Below, piece by piece: positions 1 to 10,600 of a stretch of DNA of 64,000 nucleotides (position 1 is its first letter; each line of letters starts with the position of its first letter). The stretch covers positions 91,888,159 to 91,952,158 of the forward strand of contig NC_057862.1 in NCBI RefSeq assembly GCF_019393635.1, in the 5' to 3' direction. This stretch comes from Dromiciops gliroides (lineage: Eukaryota > Chordata > Mammalia > Microbiotheria > Microbiotheriidae). Position numbers and translations under genes: made by a program. A model generated the notes under the pieces. The model had not been told where the DNA came from, did not search any database, and saw nothing but the letters and a program-made list of their open reading frames with translations.

Positions 1-431
1 AAACCTCGACATTTTTTCTTATTTTCTCCTTTTCCCCAGAATGACAGAAATAATCCTTGTCAACCTCCCCAACCCTTCTCATCTTCTCTAGCAGGTTACA
101 TTCTTGATCACCCCCTTATCCTCACAAATCTTCAACCTGTCTCTACTGGTTCTTTCCTTGCTGCTTTCAAATAGTCCATGTATCCCCTATCCTTTTAAAA
201 GCCTTCACTAGACCCTATCAAACTCTGGTCCTATATTTTTCTCTGGTCAGTCAGCTCAGCAACTTATTAGCTTTGTAATCCTTGGTATATCATTTAACCT
301 CTCTCAGGCTCATCTCTGTAAAATGCGAATTATATGACCTACTTCACAGAACTGTGAAAAACTTTGTAAAATTTAAAGCATTATTATAAGTGCTAGCTCT
401 CATTATCCTCCTCTCTCTCTCTCCCCCCCTC

Positions 432-574
432 TTTTTTTGGTGAGGCAGTTGGGGTTAAGTGACTTGCCCAGGGTCACACGGCTAGTAAGTGTCAAGTGTC
501 TGAGGCCAGATTTGAATTCAGGTACTCCTGAATCCAGGGCCAGTGCTTTATCCACTGCACCACCTAGCTGCCCC
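432..574 (-). mobile_element. WSINE-type tRNA-derived SINE
   Basis: Inverted full-length copy: T tail, GTTAAGTGACTTGCCCAGGG, CAGCTAGTAAGTGTCAAG, GGATTTGAACTCAGG-type B-box region and CACCTAGCTGCCCC head. Confidence 0.9.
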
Positions 575-710
575 ATCTCTTCTCTTTTTAAGCCAAGTAT
601 CTTGGAAAAAAAAAAGTTACCTTCTCACTATCACTCATTCAACCTATATCTACTATCCAATCAAAATCTGGTAGTTGTTAGATGTTTTCCAGGGCACCCC
701 CCCCCCCCCG

Positions 711-860
711 CTTTTTTTTTTTTTTTAAAGGCAATGGGGGTTAAGTGGCTTGCCCACGGTCACACTGCTAGTAAGTGTCAAGTGTCTGAGCCCGGATTTG
801 AACTCAGGTACTCCTGAATCCAGGGCCGGTGCTTTAACCACTGCACCACCTGGCTGCCCC
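711..860 (-). mobile_element. WSINE-type SINE
   Basis: Inverted full-length copy with a 16-T tail and the CACCTGGCTGCCCC end. Confidence 0.9.
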
Positions 861-904
861 ACACCCCCATTTTTTAAATGAGATCCATGCCTGGCTCAGT
901 CTTT

Positions 905-982
905 ATTTTTCCTCCCTCCCTTCCTTCCTTCCTTCCTTCCTTCCTTCCTTCCTTCCTTCCTTCCTTCCTTCCTTCCTTCCTT
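905..982. repeat. (CCTT)n microsatellite
   Basis: About 18 tetranucleotide units next to a deleted SINE. Confidence 0.95.
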
Positions 983-983
983 C

Positions 984-1071
984 TGCAATTGAAGTTGTGA
1001 CTTGCCCAGGGTCACACAGCTAGTGTGTGTTAAGTGTTTCCTGGGCCAGTACTGTGCTACCTAGCTGTGTC
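984..1071 (-). mobile_element. WSINE-type SINE, internally deleted
   Basis: Keeps GTGACTTGCCCAGGGTCACA and CTACCTAGCTG but has lost the middle. Follows a CCTT microsatellite. Confidence 0.75.
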
Positions 1072-1084
1072 CCCCCCCCCCCCC

Positions 1085-1234
1085 TTTTTTTTTTTTGGAT
1101 GAGGCAGTTTGGGGTTAAGTGACTTGCCCAGTGTCACACAGCTAGTAAATGTCAAGTGTCTGAGGCTGGGTTTGAACTCAGGTCTTCCTGAATCCAAGGC
1201 CTGTGCTTTATCCACTGTGCCACCTAGCTGCCCC
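1085..1234 (-). mobile_element. WSINE-type SINE
   Basis: Inverted full-length copy immediately after the deleted one. Confidence 0.9.
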
Positions 1235-1603
1235 TCCATTATTTTATTAACTTCTTCCCTCATACATATTGGTCCTAATCTCCCAGTTCCTTAACTTTTC
1301 TATGATTTGACTTCAGTCCATGTCACCTAAATACATAAATGGTAATACCTTTGCCATCACCCACAAATGTACTTCTTCCATATTTATGAACTCTGAAATT
1401 TCCTTATCTGATCAGTCTATTAATACTCTTCTGCCCCGAAACCACTAGCCTTGTTCTTTGCTCTTACCATGACCTCTAATCCCTCAACCCCTTAGTTCTT
1501 TTCCAGGCCATCACCCACGGACTGATTATATTTACCTCTCTTTTGTATCTTGATCCTTGGGTGAACCAGAGATATGGGGTGGTAGCAAGAATGGATGGAT
1601 CAA

Positions 1604-2394
1604 GCTGTGCATACCCTTTGACCCAGCAATCCCACTTTTAGGTCTTTTGCCCAAAGAAATCATGGAAGGGGGAAAGGGACCCACATGTACAAAAATATTT
1701 ATAGCTGCTCTTTACGTGGTAGCAAGGAATTGGAAGTTGGGGGGGGTGCCCATCAATTGGGGAATGGCTGGACAAGTTGTGGTATATGAATACAATGGAA
1801 TACTATTGTGCTGTAAGAAATGATGAGCAGGAAGAGTTCAGAGAAACCTGGAGGGTCTTACGTGAGCTGATGATGAGTGAGATGAGCAGAACCAGAAGAA
1901 CATTGTACACAGTATCATCAACATTGAGTGTTGACCTACTGTGATGGACTATATTCTTCTCACCAATGCAATGGTACAGAAGAGTTCCAGGGAACTCATG
2001 ATAGAAGAGGATCTCCAAATCCAAGAAAAAAAAAGAAAGAAAGAACTGTGGAGTATAGATGCTGATTGAACCATATTATTTCTTTTGTTTTGGGTGCTGT
2101 TGTTTTTTTTTTCTATTTTGAGGTTTTGCATCACTGCTCTGATTCTTTCTCTTGTAACAGGATTAATGCAGAAATAGGATTAATGTTATTATGTGTATAT
2201 ATATATATCTATATGTATATGTATAGATATATATAGATATAACCTATATCAGATTACCTGCTGTCTAGGGGAGGGGGGAGGGAGGGGAGGGAGGGAGGGA
2301 GAAAAATCTGAAAGTGTAAAGCATGTATAAACAAAAGTTGAGAACTATCTTTACATGTAACGGAAAAAATAAAATATCTCAAAAAAAAAAAAAA
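1604..2394 (+). mobile_element. 5'-truncated L1 (ORF2 C-terminus plus 3' UTR)
   Basis: Translation near 1611 shows the L1 ORF2 C-terminal signature [16 protein letters not shown] and, later, a YNGILLC-type motif. It ends with AATAAA and a poly-A tail. A perfect 17-bp target-site duplication, AAGAATGGATGGATCAA, flanks it at 1587-1603 and 2395-2411. The copy is broken by stops and inactive. A TA-rich tract sits at 2199-2240. Confidence 0.9.
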
Positions 2395-3184
2395 AAGAAT
2401 GGATGGATCAACTGTGAGGATTTTTTGAGGATGAGGAAGCTATGGCCATATTTATAGGCAATAGGGAAGTAACCAGAAGTTGGAGAGAGAGTGAAGATAA
2501 GTGAGAGAATGAATAAGATAGAGGATGCAGTCAGCTACAAAAGATGAGATTGAAGGGGATCCATTTGTGCTGCATGCAGAGGGAGTTGCCTTGGCCATCA
2601 TTGCTAAAAACTAACAAGAAAAATGTTCCATATACACCATTTCAAGCGTACCTGCTCTTAAGACAAGCTTGACAAAGTTACGATTAAATTACATAGCTAC
2701 CGGAGCTGTGGAGTGAGTTTATTACTCACTTCAGCAATTCATTGAACACCCACTAGCCAGTTCAACTCTAAGCTCTCCTCTTCACCATATGCTGTCACAC
2801 ATTTCCGCCTGCTAAGCTTCAGCCGTTGGACTGCTAACTTTACTTCCATTCATGCTACCGGATGAAACTGGAAAAAAATCATGAAACTGGACTGATTGGA
2901 TCCATTACAAATTTGTTACATAATCCCAACCAGACTCTTAACTATAGTAAGGCAGTCCTTTTATAGTTTCCTAATTAATTCACTATCCCACTCAGCAGTA
3001 GCTTTTCCCAAACTTTTCTTCTCTCAAAATTCCAATGGTCCCTCTTCTCATCTTCTTAGCTAGGAACTTTGCCTCATTTTTCCCCTCTTCATCTTATATC
3101 ACCCATATGCCTTCTGCCATTATCTCTGCCTTTACTTTTGTCTCTTACTGTCTCAAAACTTAGAACAAATTTTGGATGATAAAC

Positions 3185-3273
3185 TTTTTTTGTGTGTGAG
3201 GCGATTGGGGTTAAGTGACTTGCCCAGGGTCACACAGCTAATAAAAGTGTTAAGTGTCTGAGGCCGGATTTGA
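3185..3273 (-). mobile_element. 5'-truncated WSINE-type SINE
   Basis: Stops within the B-box side. Flanks GATGATAAACTTTT (3175-3188) and GATGATAAGCTTTT (3274-3287) are a target duplication, so the truncation dates from insertion. Confidence 0.85.
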
Positions 3274-3917
3274 GATGATAAGCTTTTTATGATAAAATTA
3301 GGAAGAGATAGTATATATTTTGATACCCATGATAAAACCATAAATAATGGGAAAACCAGGACTAAAATACAGACTTCTTGATATCTAGCTACAAGTCTTA
3401 TTATCCTACTACTATGCTGCCTCTTGCATTATTATGAGCAAGCCTGGTTGTATTCTTAGTTTAATTTTTTTCAGTGTGGGGAAAGGGATGGGATGACACC
3501 CACTTTTCCCCCAGTTTTAAAATTTTCTGGAGATTTTAGTCTCAAATAAGAGTTTCCATTTAAAAATAACTTCAGTATAAAAACTAGTAACCACTCAAAA
3601 TTAAGAATTTTTCAGTGTCGGTGAATTTGAAAAAACTTCATTTTGTCTCAAGGATTTTTAAAAAAGATATTGCTAGTCTTTTACTACATAGAGACTAGAC
3701 CTTTGTCCTAACTTCATAATTATATATCTGAACTATTTTGGACAGTTAATAATAGCTGACATTTACATGGCATTAAATACATGATTTTGCTTGAACCTCA
3801 CAATGCTACAGAGCTTACTATCCCCATTTTCCATTTGAGGAAACTCTGAGAGACTAAATTTTTACCCCCGTTACATATCTTGTAATGAGGGGTGGGATTT
3901 GTAGCTAGTTCTTCTTC

Positions 3918-3919
<2 letters not shown>

Positions 3920-3978
<59 letters not shown>
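3920..3978. repeat. (AT)n microsatellite, about 29 units
   Basis: Uninterrupted AT dinucleotides between the target duplication and the poly-T of the neighbouring SINE. Confidence 0.95.
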
Positions 3979-3979
<1 letters not shown>

Positions 3980-3983
<4 letters not shown>

Positions 3984-4118
3984 TTTTTTGGTGGGGCAGT
4001 GAGGGTTAAGTGACTTGCCCAGGGTCATACAGCTAGTACATGTCAAGTGTATGAGGCAGGATTTGAACTGAGGTCCTCCTGAATCCAGGGCTGGTGATTT
4101 ATCCACTGTGCCACCTAG
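3980..4118 (-). mobile_element. WSINE-type SINE with TA microsatellite tail
   Basis: Perfect 15-bp duplication TAGCTAGTTCTTCTT at 3902-3916 and 4116-4130. The duplication encloses both the SINE and the (AT)n tract. Confidence 0.92.
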
Positions 4119-4453
4119 CTAGTTCTTCTTGATGCCAGGACTATAACCTGCCACTTCAAAGTCACTTTTTGATTGGCAACAAGTTCAAAAGTGGTTTTAA
4201 AAAATGAATGTTTAGCTTCTTTGTAGAGGATGGGAATGGGTATAGGTGTGGAAGGTTGTCTATGCTGTTAGACTCATTCGTTGTCACCCTCTTTGACTTT
4301 CTGACAAGGGAGGATTTGTAGAGGGTGGGAGCTCTGAATGTGGTGATATCTAAAAAATAACTGATGTAAAAATAAAAAGGATCAATAAATCTTTTAAAAT
4401 GAGCTTTAGAATTTGGTATTTACATTGATCTGATCCTCTGAATTAACTTTCAG

Positions 4454-4644
4454 AATTTCTTGAAGTTGGCAAGAAGCAGCCTGCCCTTGATGTTCTCTAT
4501 GATGTTATGAAAAGTAAAAAACATCGGACATGGCAAAAAATACACGAGCCTATTATGCTGAAATACTTGGAACTATGTGTGGACCTCCGCAAGAGCCACC
4601 TGGCTAAAGAAGGATTATATCAGTATAAAAACATTTGCCAACAG
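4454..4644 (+). CDS. EIF3A: EIF3A exon 2
   Basis: Encodes [20 protein letters not shown] through KNICQQ. The acceptor is TTTCAG and the donor is CAG|GTAAGA. The first two bases finish a Glu codon begun in exon 1. Confidence 0.95.
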
Positions 4645-7600
4645 GTAAGACACATGAAAAGCTCATTCGTAATTTTAATATGTTCTTATATGAGTTTATG
4701 AGCTCTTAATATGATTTTCAGGAGCTTGCTTTTTCTCAAAAATTTTATAGTTGCTGTCACTTAGAATAAGCCTGTGCTTTTTATTATTTTTTAGAATTTG
4801 CATTCCATAAGTGTCAGGGATTTTTGAATGAAACTAATTTAATTGCTCTGTACATACTTGTAGGTGAACATCAAATCCTTAGAGGATGTAGTTAGGGCGT
4901 ACTTGAAGTTGGCTGAAGAAAAAACTGAAGCTGCTAAGGAAGAATCACAACAAATGGTCTTAGATATAGAAGATTTGGATAACATTCAAACTCCTGAGAG
5001 GTGAGTGCCATTAACTACTAAATCAGGTGACAACCATCAGCCATCCTTCCCCTCGTCACCTGTTTGCACAATACACACTTAACAGAGGCAAAATTTCTTT
5101 ATGAAATCATACATAATGCTAAATATCTGAGAGCATTGAAGACTGAACATTACAAATGTAAATTAAGCCTTTGTAGATAAGATTAATTCAGGTCTGTGCC
5201 CTTTTAGCTACACTTGCCTCATATTACTCTCATCAGGCTGGGAAAAAAATCTGGCAAGCATATAAACTTACATAATTACTGTCTTGTTCTGGTATGTGTA
5301 TTTATGTAAATTAAGCATCTACATTTGTATTCATTTAACCCTCCCTGTCTCCCAATTTCAAACTTTCTGAAGGGGAAAGATTGTGGTCTTCTGACTATAC
5401 CCAAAATGTCATTAATAGATCCATTTCAAGAGAATTTGCCAGTAGAAAGTTCTAGTGAAATATCTGTAGGCTTTGATGAGGACAAAGAAGGCATGCTTAT
5501 CAGTTTGCATAAGTTACTTATGAGATTTGATATGGAGGATAGAATCCAACAAACATCTCAGTAGGCTAGGATGTTGGGTCAGATCTAATGAGAAAAAAAT
5601 GAATTATGGGCAAATGTAAAGACTTTCTCTTGGGTTAAAAAAACTGGCACAAATGTAGGATGATGGAGAGAGGTATATGGATGACAATTTATGTGAATGG
5701 GGAAAGATTATGGGGAATTTAAATAGATTAAAAGGTCATTGTGAGTTTAGTATGATGCTACAGTCAAAATAGTTAAGGATTGTCTTAGACTACATTAAAA
5801 GAAGCATTTTTTTTTTTTTTGGTGAGGCAATTGGGGTTAAGTGACTTGCCCAGGGTCACACAGCTAGTGTCAAGCGTCTGAGGCTGGATTTGAACTCAGG
5901 TACTCCTGATTCCAGGGCCGGTGCTCTATCCACTGTGCCACCTTAGCTGCCCTAGAAGCATATTTTTAAAAGTTTTTTGTTGTTGTTTTTGGTAAGGTGG
6001 GATTTGAACTTAGGCCCTCCAGACTCCAGGGCCAGTGCTCTATCCACTGTGCCACCTAGCTGCCCCAAAGGAAGGTATATTGTGAAGAACAAAGGATGAA
6101 ACAGTGCTGCCATATACTCCCCTAATCAGATTGTATTGAGAGTACAGTTATCCCTTCCATAATTGAGATATGATTAACATAAGAAATAAACTGGGGATTT
6201 TTTGGTGTTTTTGCAGATGACATGTGAAGGCCAGCAGACAACACAGAAAAAGTTTAGAAACTCAGAAATGCATAAAACACGTTGGTACTGTAAATACCCC
6301 ATAAAGAAAAAGGGAAAAAAAATTAGACTTCTCTGGTGTGAAGGGAGGGCCAAAAATTTTTATGCAGATTTTCCAAATCGTGGGGCACATTCCCATATTG
6401 CCATAATATGGAAGGGATAACTATTGTGTTCAGTTTTGGGAGCCTCATTTAGGGAGGGATATTGATAGACTGAAGTGTCTTCTGAGAAAGGTAATTGAGA
6501 TCTTCCCACTTGAGGTCTGGTTGTGAAAGAGCTGTGTGGAGATACTTAGCCAAAAGGAGAAACCTTGAGGTGCATATGATAGTTGTCTTTTTTTTTTTGG
6601 TGAGGCAGTTGGGGTTAAGTGCTTGCCCAGGATCACATAGCCAGTAAGTGTTAAGTGTCTGAGGCCAGATTTGAACTCAGGTCCTCCTGAATCCAGGGCC
6701 GGTGCTCTATCTACTGTGCCACCTAATTGCTCTGATAGTTGTCTTTTGAACCCTTGTCGTTTGTAAGGATAATGAAATTTTTTGTCCTAGAGGAAGAAAA
6801 TTAGGGAATTAGAAAGAAGCAGATTTAGACCTTGATAGAAGGGGGAAAATTCCTAATTCAGGAGGACCTGAGTTCAAATCAGGCCTCAGACACTTGACAC
6901 TAGCTGTGTGACCTTGGGCAAGTCACTTAACCCTCATTGCCCTGCCCCCCCAAAAGATTTTAGTAATAAACATTTATTTCTGCATGAATAAAAAAAATTA
7001 CCATAGTACATATACACAGAGGTATAAAAAATTGAAAATAGTTTATTTCAGCTTTCAAGTGTATTAGCTACTTATTTAACTTGTATTGCCAGTAATTAGA
7101 AAATTGTCTGATCTTTGTACTATTATATTGGTTTAGATTAAGAGTAAAGGGGCAGGGGGCGGCTAGGTGGCGCAGTGGATAAAGAACTGGCCTTGGATTC
7201 AGGAGTACCTGAGTTCAAATCCGGCCTCAGACACTTGACTTACTAGCTGTGTGACCCCGGGCAAGTCACTTAACTCCCATTGCCCAGCAAAAAAAAAAAA
7301 AAAAGAGTAAAGGGGCAGCTAGGTTGTGCAGTGGATAGAGCACCGGCCCTGGAGTCAGGAGTACCTGAGTTCAAATCCGACCTCAGACACTTAACACTTA
7401 CTGTGTGACCTTGGGCAAGTCACTTAACCCCAGTTGCCTCACTAAAAAAAAAAAAGTAAAAAAAAAAGTAAAGGGGCAGGGGCAGCTAGATGGTGTAGTG
7501 GATAGAGCACCTGCCCTGGATTCAGGAGTACCTGAGTTCAAATATGGCCTCAAAAACTTGACACTTACTAGCTGTGTGACCCTGGGCAAGTCACTTAACC

Positions 7601-10600
7601 CCCATTGCTCCTCCCCCCCCCCCCAAAAGGAGTAAATATATTTCAGAACTAACAAAAGTCTAGCTATCTATTGTTGAGTTATATTATTATGTCCATTTAA
7701 AGGTAGTCATTGGTGGTTTTGGTTCTTTGATTCAGATAGTGATGTGGAAAATTGTTTACACTGAATAATTTTTCCCACTTGTAGTGTTCTCCTAAGTGCT
7801 GTAAGTGGCGAAGATACTCAGGATCGTACTGACAGATTGCTTTTAACTCCATGGGTTAAATTTCTGTGGGAATCATATCGGCAGTGTTTGGACCTTCTTC
7901 GAAATAATTCTAGAGTAGAGCGTCTATACCATGATATCGCCCAGCAAGGTAAACCAAAGATATAGAGTCTGGATGAAGCAATTTGAAAATTTTATTTTAA
8001 ATGTAAATTATTTTACAGGTGACTTTTTTTTCAAATTATTAAACTCCTTATCTTGAAAGTGGCCTAATTAGTTGCATTTATCTGCTTCTCTTTTAAGCCA
8101 TAATGAAAAATGACCGGTAGAAATTTTATTGAAATAATAAGGATTGGATTGAACTGAGTTTAGATAACTTTATGGCTGAACATGTACATAAGAACTAGGG
8201 TGTTTATGAAAATTTCTTGATAAATGTTTAGAAAACCATTAACAGTAGTCCTGAAAAGTTGCTAAAACATTTAGTTTTCTGGAATGGTGGAATTGTCTTA
8301 GTAGCTGAATCTTAGCTGCTTAAGCAGCAGAATTTTAAGTATTTTATAATGGAAATTCTTCTAAAATGCTATATACTTTTAAAAATATATATACCATATA
8401 CTTCTTAAAGTGTATTAAATTCCACATAAACTTGTTGGGGCTGTTATAAGCATTATATGTGTACTGTTCAAGGACAATCTCAAGCTTTGTGAGATATGTA
8501 GGATTATTTGCTGCCTTATTGTCACATTTAATTGTTTGTCAGTGTTTTATGTAGCTATAATACATTGCCTTTTACATGTGCGTGACTAGATATCAGAAGG
8601 TGGCTCTAACTTTTCTGCAGAGTAAAGTACATGGCATTTGGGCAGCTATTTTCCGCTCAGAAGCATTTCCCACGTAGGTTGTTTCTTCACTACTAACCTT
8701 TAGTATGGCAGCTCTTGGGAATAATGTTTGTTATGCCCATATATCATAAATGTCTTGCCTCTGACCATTAATAAATATTTGTTAAAACTTTTTTTTCAAA
8801 CTAGGATTGCTAAGTAAAAACTGTTCTTTATAGTAAATGAATCTATGTAAAACTATTTACTTAGTAACTCTTACTTGGTACTTTATTGATAATGAATTCC
8901 ATTAGGTCAGTGTTTTGCTTTGACTTAAGCATTCATGATGAACAGCATATACAGGATAGCCTGATAGCCTAATGGTTATTAGCTAATCTTGTGAGTGACC
9001 TACATAGGAAAACATGTCAAATATATAATATATATTTTGTCGTTTTTCACTTATTGACTAGTTTGAGAGTCTGTTAGAGCTAAATTGTAACTGGCTCAAA
9101 CCACACTGAACTATGTATTTTTCCTTTAAGCTTATTGATACTATCCTCCATTGAGATGAGATGTACTATCATTTCACTGGCTTAAATTAATTATGGCCTT
9201 TATGCAAAATTTTTATTTTAAGGTATTTGACAGAATCATAATTTCAAAAACCTTGGCACTGTCATTTTACTGTGTGCTTAAATAACTTTTGAATTAAAAT
9301 GCATTTAAAAGGAGCAAGAGATTTATATTTCCATGTGTCCAATTAAATACTAGTGGAAGTTTCTTAACATGTTAGTTTTTGTAAAAATGAAATTATCATG
9401 TTTGATACTGGTTTATTCTCTATGATGTTGGTTATTTTGTTATTGAATAATCTATTGATAATAGAAAGTTTTATTTTTCATAGACTTCAACACTAAGAAG
9501 CTTGACAGTTTACCTTTAATTATAGGTATCTCTTTAGAGAAGTCTTGTTTTAGAATTTGATCAGTGTTCCCTAGATATTTGGCTCCCAAGAGCCATCTTG
9601 TACCATCTTGTACAGTTGTGGTAACTTGATATGTTTCTCAAGTATAATTAAGCAATCCTCATGGTAATAAAATTCAAAATCTTGCAAAACTTGTTAGCTT
9701 GGGGAAATACTAATACATTTAATAATTCTGTTTGTAGCTTTCAAATTCTGCCTCCAGTATACTCGTAAGGCCGAGTTCCGTAAGCTGTGTGACAATTTAA
9801 GGATGCACTTAACACAGATCCAACGCCACCACAACCAAAGTACAGCAATCAATCTTAATAATCCTGAGAGCCAGTCGATGCATCTGGAAACAAGACTTGT
9901 ACAGTTAGACAGTGCTATTAGTATGGAACTGTGGCAGGTATACTTTTTGACCAGAAACTCTTAGCTTTCACAGTAATAGAACCTGTATAGATATTTTTTT
10001 TTTTGTTTACTTAATGAATAACTCTTACTGGGCACTTTCTTGATAATCTATTCTGTTTGACTTAAGTATACATGATGAACATCATTGCAGGGTATTCTAA
10101 AGCTTATTAATTTTGCATGTGAATCCCATATGAAAACATGTAGTGCATCCCAGATATATCTTGTTTATATAACTGTATTTTTCAGTTATTGAGTTTGTGT
10201 TGTTTTATGCATGCTGAATTTGAGGTTTATTTTGATTTTCAGGAAGCATTCAAAGCAGTAGAAGATATTCATGGTTTATTTTCATTATCTAAAAAGCCAC
10301 CTAAACCTCAGTTGATGGCAAATTACTATAACAAAGTTTCAACTGTGTTCTGGAAATCTGGGAATGCTCTTTTTCATGCATCTACCCTACACCGACTTTA
10401 CCATCTGTCTAGAGAAATGAGAAAGAATCTTACCCAAGAAGAGATGCAGAGGTAAAGTGAGATTTAATTTCTCTGGTAATTTAAATTTTCGTGTTTTACG
10501 ATTGAGAATGCATTATTCATAATGAGCTGAGTCCCAATTAAACATAGACACAGTGCCTTTTATCTGAGTGTTTTTACCTTCCAAGGAACCCTCTTTGAAT

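Larger units (their letters stand above)
1..4453. other. Intron 1 of EIF3A (presumed), repeat-rich
   Basis: No exon-1-like reading frame and no CpG island appear here, so the EIF3A promoter is probably upstream of the window. The stretch holds four or more SINEs, a truncated L1, a CCTT microsatellite and a TA microsatellite. The rest is unique AT-rich sequence without recognisable genes. Confidence 0.6.

Noticed and set aside
437-817. 126-codon frame with [23 protein letters not shown] sequence
   Set aside because: The same peptide recurs wherever the SINE is inverted; it is SINE-derived and not a gene.
1-4453. EIF3A exon 1 inside the window
   Set aside because: No frame encoding the family N-terminus (MPAYFQRPE) and no CpG island were found here.
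7151-7303. tRNA gene call from A-box and B-box-like sequence
   Set aside because: The promoter-like head belongs to a tRNA-derived SINE. No cloverleaf with an anticodon arm can be formed and dozens of copies exist.
8930-8975. Box C/D snoRNA from ATGATGA and CTGA
   Set aside because: The two boxes are only about 25 nt apart without a terminal stem, and the CTGA is missing in the duplicated copy in intron 5.
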